From Chloroflexota bacterium (GTDB lineage Bacteria; Chloroflexota; Dehalococcoidia; JACPQK01), in assembly GCA_016190505.1 (NCBI GenBank), contig JACPQM010000075.1, forward strand, positions 1 to 57,053: a stretch of 57,053 bases of DNA, given 5' to 3'. Shown piece after piece: positions 55,254 through 57,053 of this stretch. The translations under genes and the position numbers were made by a program. The notes under the pieces are model-generated. The model searched no databases and had not been told where the DNA came from. It saw nothing but the letters and a program-made list of their open reading frames with translations. The number at the start of each line of letters is the position of its first letter. The first letter of the stretch is position 1.

Positions 55254-56738
55254 TCATTTGACCGATACCCTGAGCAGCCGGTCGTCGTCCGCGATGGGGC
55301 TGCCCCGGCCGTCCCGGTTGCTGGTCAGGATGTAGATAGCGCCGTCCGGCCCCTCCACCACATCGCGGAGGCGGCCGAACCGGCGCTCGAAGAGCGGCTC
55401 GAAGGCGACCACCTTCCGCGGGTTGTCAGGGTCCAGCGTCAGCCGGAAGAGGGCCTGGCCGCGCAGGCCCACGAAAAGGAAAGAGCCGGCCCAGGGTCCC
55501 TGGGTCACGAAGGCGGCACCGGACGGCGCCCAGGTGTTGGTCAAGCCACTATGCAGAATGGGGGTGACCATCCCCTCCTGGGTCTGGTCGCCCTTGATGG
55601 TGGGCCAGCCGTAGTTCCTCCTGGGCTCGACGAAGTTGACCTCGTCCTGGCAACAGCCCAGGCTGCCACCGCTGGGGCCGTGCTCCGTCTCGTAGAGTCG
55701 CCTGGTGCCCGGCTGCCAGGCAATGCCCTGAGGATTGCGGTGGCCGTAGGAGAACACGTAGGAGCCGGGGAACGGATTGTCGTCGGGCACGCTGCCATCC
55801 GGGTTGAGCCTCAGAATCTTGCCGTTTAGGGACGTCAGGTCCTGGGACAGAGGTGGTCGCTCCGCCTCGCCCATGGTCCAGTATAGCTTGCCGTCAGGGC
55901 CAAACTTGACGCGCCCTCCGTCGTGGTTGTTGCTACCCAGGACACCGTCGAGCAGGACTTCCTCCTCCACACCCTTGCCAGTGGTGGGGTCGTCGCGCAG
56001 GCGCACCAGGCGGTTCTGCAACTGGCCGGTGGGCGTGCGGTAGGTATAGGCCACATAGACAAAGCGATCCTGAGCAAAGCTCGGGCTGAGGGCCAGGCCC
56101 AGCAGCCCAGCCTCGCTGACGTGGGCCACGGGGAGGCTGGCCCAGGGAGCGGTCTCCAGGCGCCCTTCCCTGACGATGCGCACACGACCGGGCCGCTCAG
56201 TGATGAAGATGCGCCCATCAGGGGCGAAGTCTACCGCCCACGGGGCCTCCAGACCCCCGACCAGGGCCTCCACGCTAACCTCTGGGGCCCGTGTAGAAGT
56301 CGGCGCGAGACCAGGTCCGGGAGTAGGTGTTAAAGTAGGGGCCAGCGTAGGGGTTGGCATAGGACTGGCTTCAGCCGGCCGGATACTGGTCGGAGGAGGC
56401 ACCGCCTGGGGAGTGGGCACGCCAGGTGGTCCCGGGATGGGGGTGGCGGTGGGGCCAGCGGTCGGCGTGGCCGCGGGCTGAGCTGTAGGCAAGCCAGGCG
56501 ACTGCCCCACGGGCGTGGCTGTGGGGATGCCCTGGGGTGGGGCCGGTGTGATCGTAGCTGTAGACGGTGCTACAGCGCGGGTGGCCAGGGGGGTGGCAAT
56601 AGGCGGTGGAGAAGTGGGTACGGCTGTCGCCGGCCCCTGGCAGGCGCTGAAGACCAGGAGCGCCATGCCCAGCACGAAGCAAAGGACGGACGTCCTCTTG
56701 ACGCCGTCGCTCGCCAGTCTGAGGCTCCTTTCTCCCAA
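55254..56738 (-). CDS. PQQ-dependent sugar dehydrogenase-type (GSDH) lipoprotein
   Basis: The protein (494 residues from the TTG at 56738, behind GGGAGGGAG) has a signal peptide with lipobox LLVFSAC (Cys31 of this start), a Pro/Thr/Ala linker of about 110 residues, then the soluble glucose/sorbosone dehydrogenase six-bladed propeller: GGLEAPWAVDFAPDGRIFIT, LGSNNHDGGRVKFGPDGKLY (with the catalytic His), LNGKILRLNPDG, YSYGHRNPQG-like FSYGHRNPQGIAW. Anchored outside the membrane; PQQ synthesis genes are not in the window. Ends 19 nt before tldD, so probably in one operon. Confidence 0.85.
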   Translation of the reverse strand: MGERSLRLASDGVKRTSVLCFVLGMALLVFSACQGPATAVPTSPPPIATPLATRAVAPSTATITPAPPQGIPTATPVGQSPGLPTAQPAATPTAGPTATPIPGPPGVPTPQAVPPPTSIRPAEASPMPTPTLAPTLTPTPGPGLAPTSTRAPEVSVEALVGGLEAPWAVDFAPDGRIFITERPGRVRIVREGRLETAPWASLPVAHVSEAGLLGLALSPSFAQDRFVYVAYTYRTPTGQLQNRLVRLRDDPTTGKGVEEEVLLDGVLGSNNHDGGRVKFGPDGKLYWTMGEAERPPLSQDLTSLNGKILRLNPDGSVPDDNPFPGSYVFSYGHRNPQGIAWQPGTRRLYETEHGPSGGSLGCCQDEVNFVEPRRNYGWPTIKGDQTQEGMVTPILHSGLTNTWAPSGAAFVTQGPWAGSFLFVGLRGQALFRLTLDPDNPRKVVAFEPLFERRFGRLRDVVEGPDGAIYILTSNRDGRGSPIADDDRLLRVSVK

Positions 56739-56765
56739 CTTACTCCCTCCCGTTCCAATGGCCAA

Positions 56766-57023
56766 TGATCCGGGCGACCGTCCCCGATCAAGACCTGCAC
56801 AGTAAGCTTACCTCAGCGTCGCTGGCGCCAGAAGCCCCCTGGGTAAGAAGCAGGTAAGAATGAGGGGGGGCCACAGGGCGGTGCATTTTGCCTCCTGACC
56901 AACGCATGCCCTGACCATTGGCTCCGCTCAGTGCCCCTATCCTCCCTATCCCTTGATCCACCATCAAAAACGAAGACCTGGAAAACCCGCTGCCTTGGGC
57001 ACACCCCGACAGCCGGTCAAACC
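56766..57023. other. Intergenic region without a recognised gene
   Basis: 258 bp upstream of the sugar dehydrogenase gene; short ORFs on either strand lack ribosome-binding sites and family resemblance. It may hold that operon's promoter; I could not choose -35/-10 boxes with confidence. Confidence 0.4.
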
Positions 57024-57051
57024 GTAGGGGCGACCGGCCGGTCGCCCCTAC
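57024..57051. repeat. 28-bp perfect palindrome of the GTAGGGGCGACC family
   Basis: GTAGGGGCGACCGG followed directly by its complement. It contains the 18-bp GGCGACCGGCCGGTCGCC seen after the second amt gene, the clearest consensus copy of the repeat family. Confidence 0.75.
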
Positions 57052-57053
57052 GC

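Noticed and set aside
56813-57004. Minus-strand ORF of 63 codons at the right end
   Set aside because: No ribosome-binding site, no family resemblance, overlaps unstructured intergenic sequence.

Overview
The window is GC-rich bacterial chromosome with tightly packed, often overlapping genes (ATGA, GTGA and TTGA junctions). The gene mix suggests a Chloroflexota bacterium, probably Dehalococcoidia-like: lipoproteins with long Pro/Thr linkers, a corrinoid methyltransferase fusion, a non-adenylylated-type GlnA, a multi-subunit Mrp antiporter, TldD/PmbA, many intergenic GTAGGGGCG...CGCCCCTAC palindromes and several apparently leaderless promoters. This placement is inference; the window has no rRNA and I found no tRNA or CRISPR array.

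Layout. 204-2600 (-): rpsP-khpA-yebC-ruvC-ruvA operon with a near-consensus promoter beside a decayed transposase (2650-3016). 3204-12811 (-): a mazEF-like toxin-antitoxin pair followed 6 nt later by two giant lipoproteins (LVIVD beta-propeller repeats plus a right-handed beta-helix) and a truncated third copy. 13284-14317 (+): a four-cluster ferredoxin and a 47-residue membrane ORF. 14403-19462 (-): corrinoid methyltransferase fusion, a nucleotidyltransferase pair, a GNAT protein, enoyl-CoA hydratase and a RelE/AbrB-type TA pair. 19758-26583 (-): lpdA and a nitrogen-assimilation block (glnA, PII, two ammonium transporters). 26700-28545 (+): selA and a hypothetical. 28598-36029 (-): an 11-gene Mrp-type antiporter operon. 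36189-40562 (+): MBL-fold hydrolase, Phd/YafQ-type TA, D-2-hydroxyacid dehydrogenase, enoyl-CoA hydratase, 3-hydroxyacyl-CoA dehydrogenase, tautomerase. 40764-46891 (+): a likely copper-responsive block (BNR protein, methyltransferase, Met/His-rich protein, BlaI/CopY repressor, M56 protease, CopC-CopD). 47097-51919 (+): an M24-fold protein, two half-size TauE/SafE proteins, a molybdopterin oxidoreductase. 52060-56738 (-): PQQ-type sugar dehydrogenase lipoprotein, TldD, PmbA.

The most striking signal is in the nitrogen block. Four promoters share one architecture: four to six 5-bp half-sites (GTnAC/TTAAn/GAAAC type) at an exact 11-bp period, the last (GAAAC or GAAAT) lying exactly 10 nt upstream of a nAnAAT -10 box, with no separate -35. 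This resembles actinobacterial GlnR boxes. Two of these promoters drive tiny ORFs (27 and 40 codons) that are clear paralogues of each other, one single-membrane-segment peptide before glnA and one before amt. GlnA and PII both lack the tyrosines used for nucleotidylation in enterobacteria, so control may be mainly transcriptional. I see no description of these peptides that I can recall.
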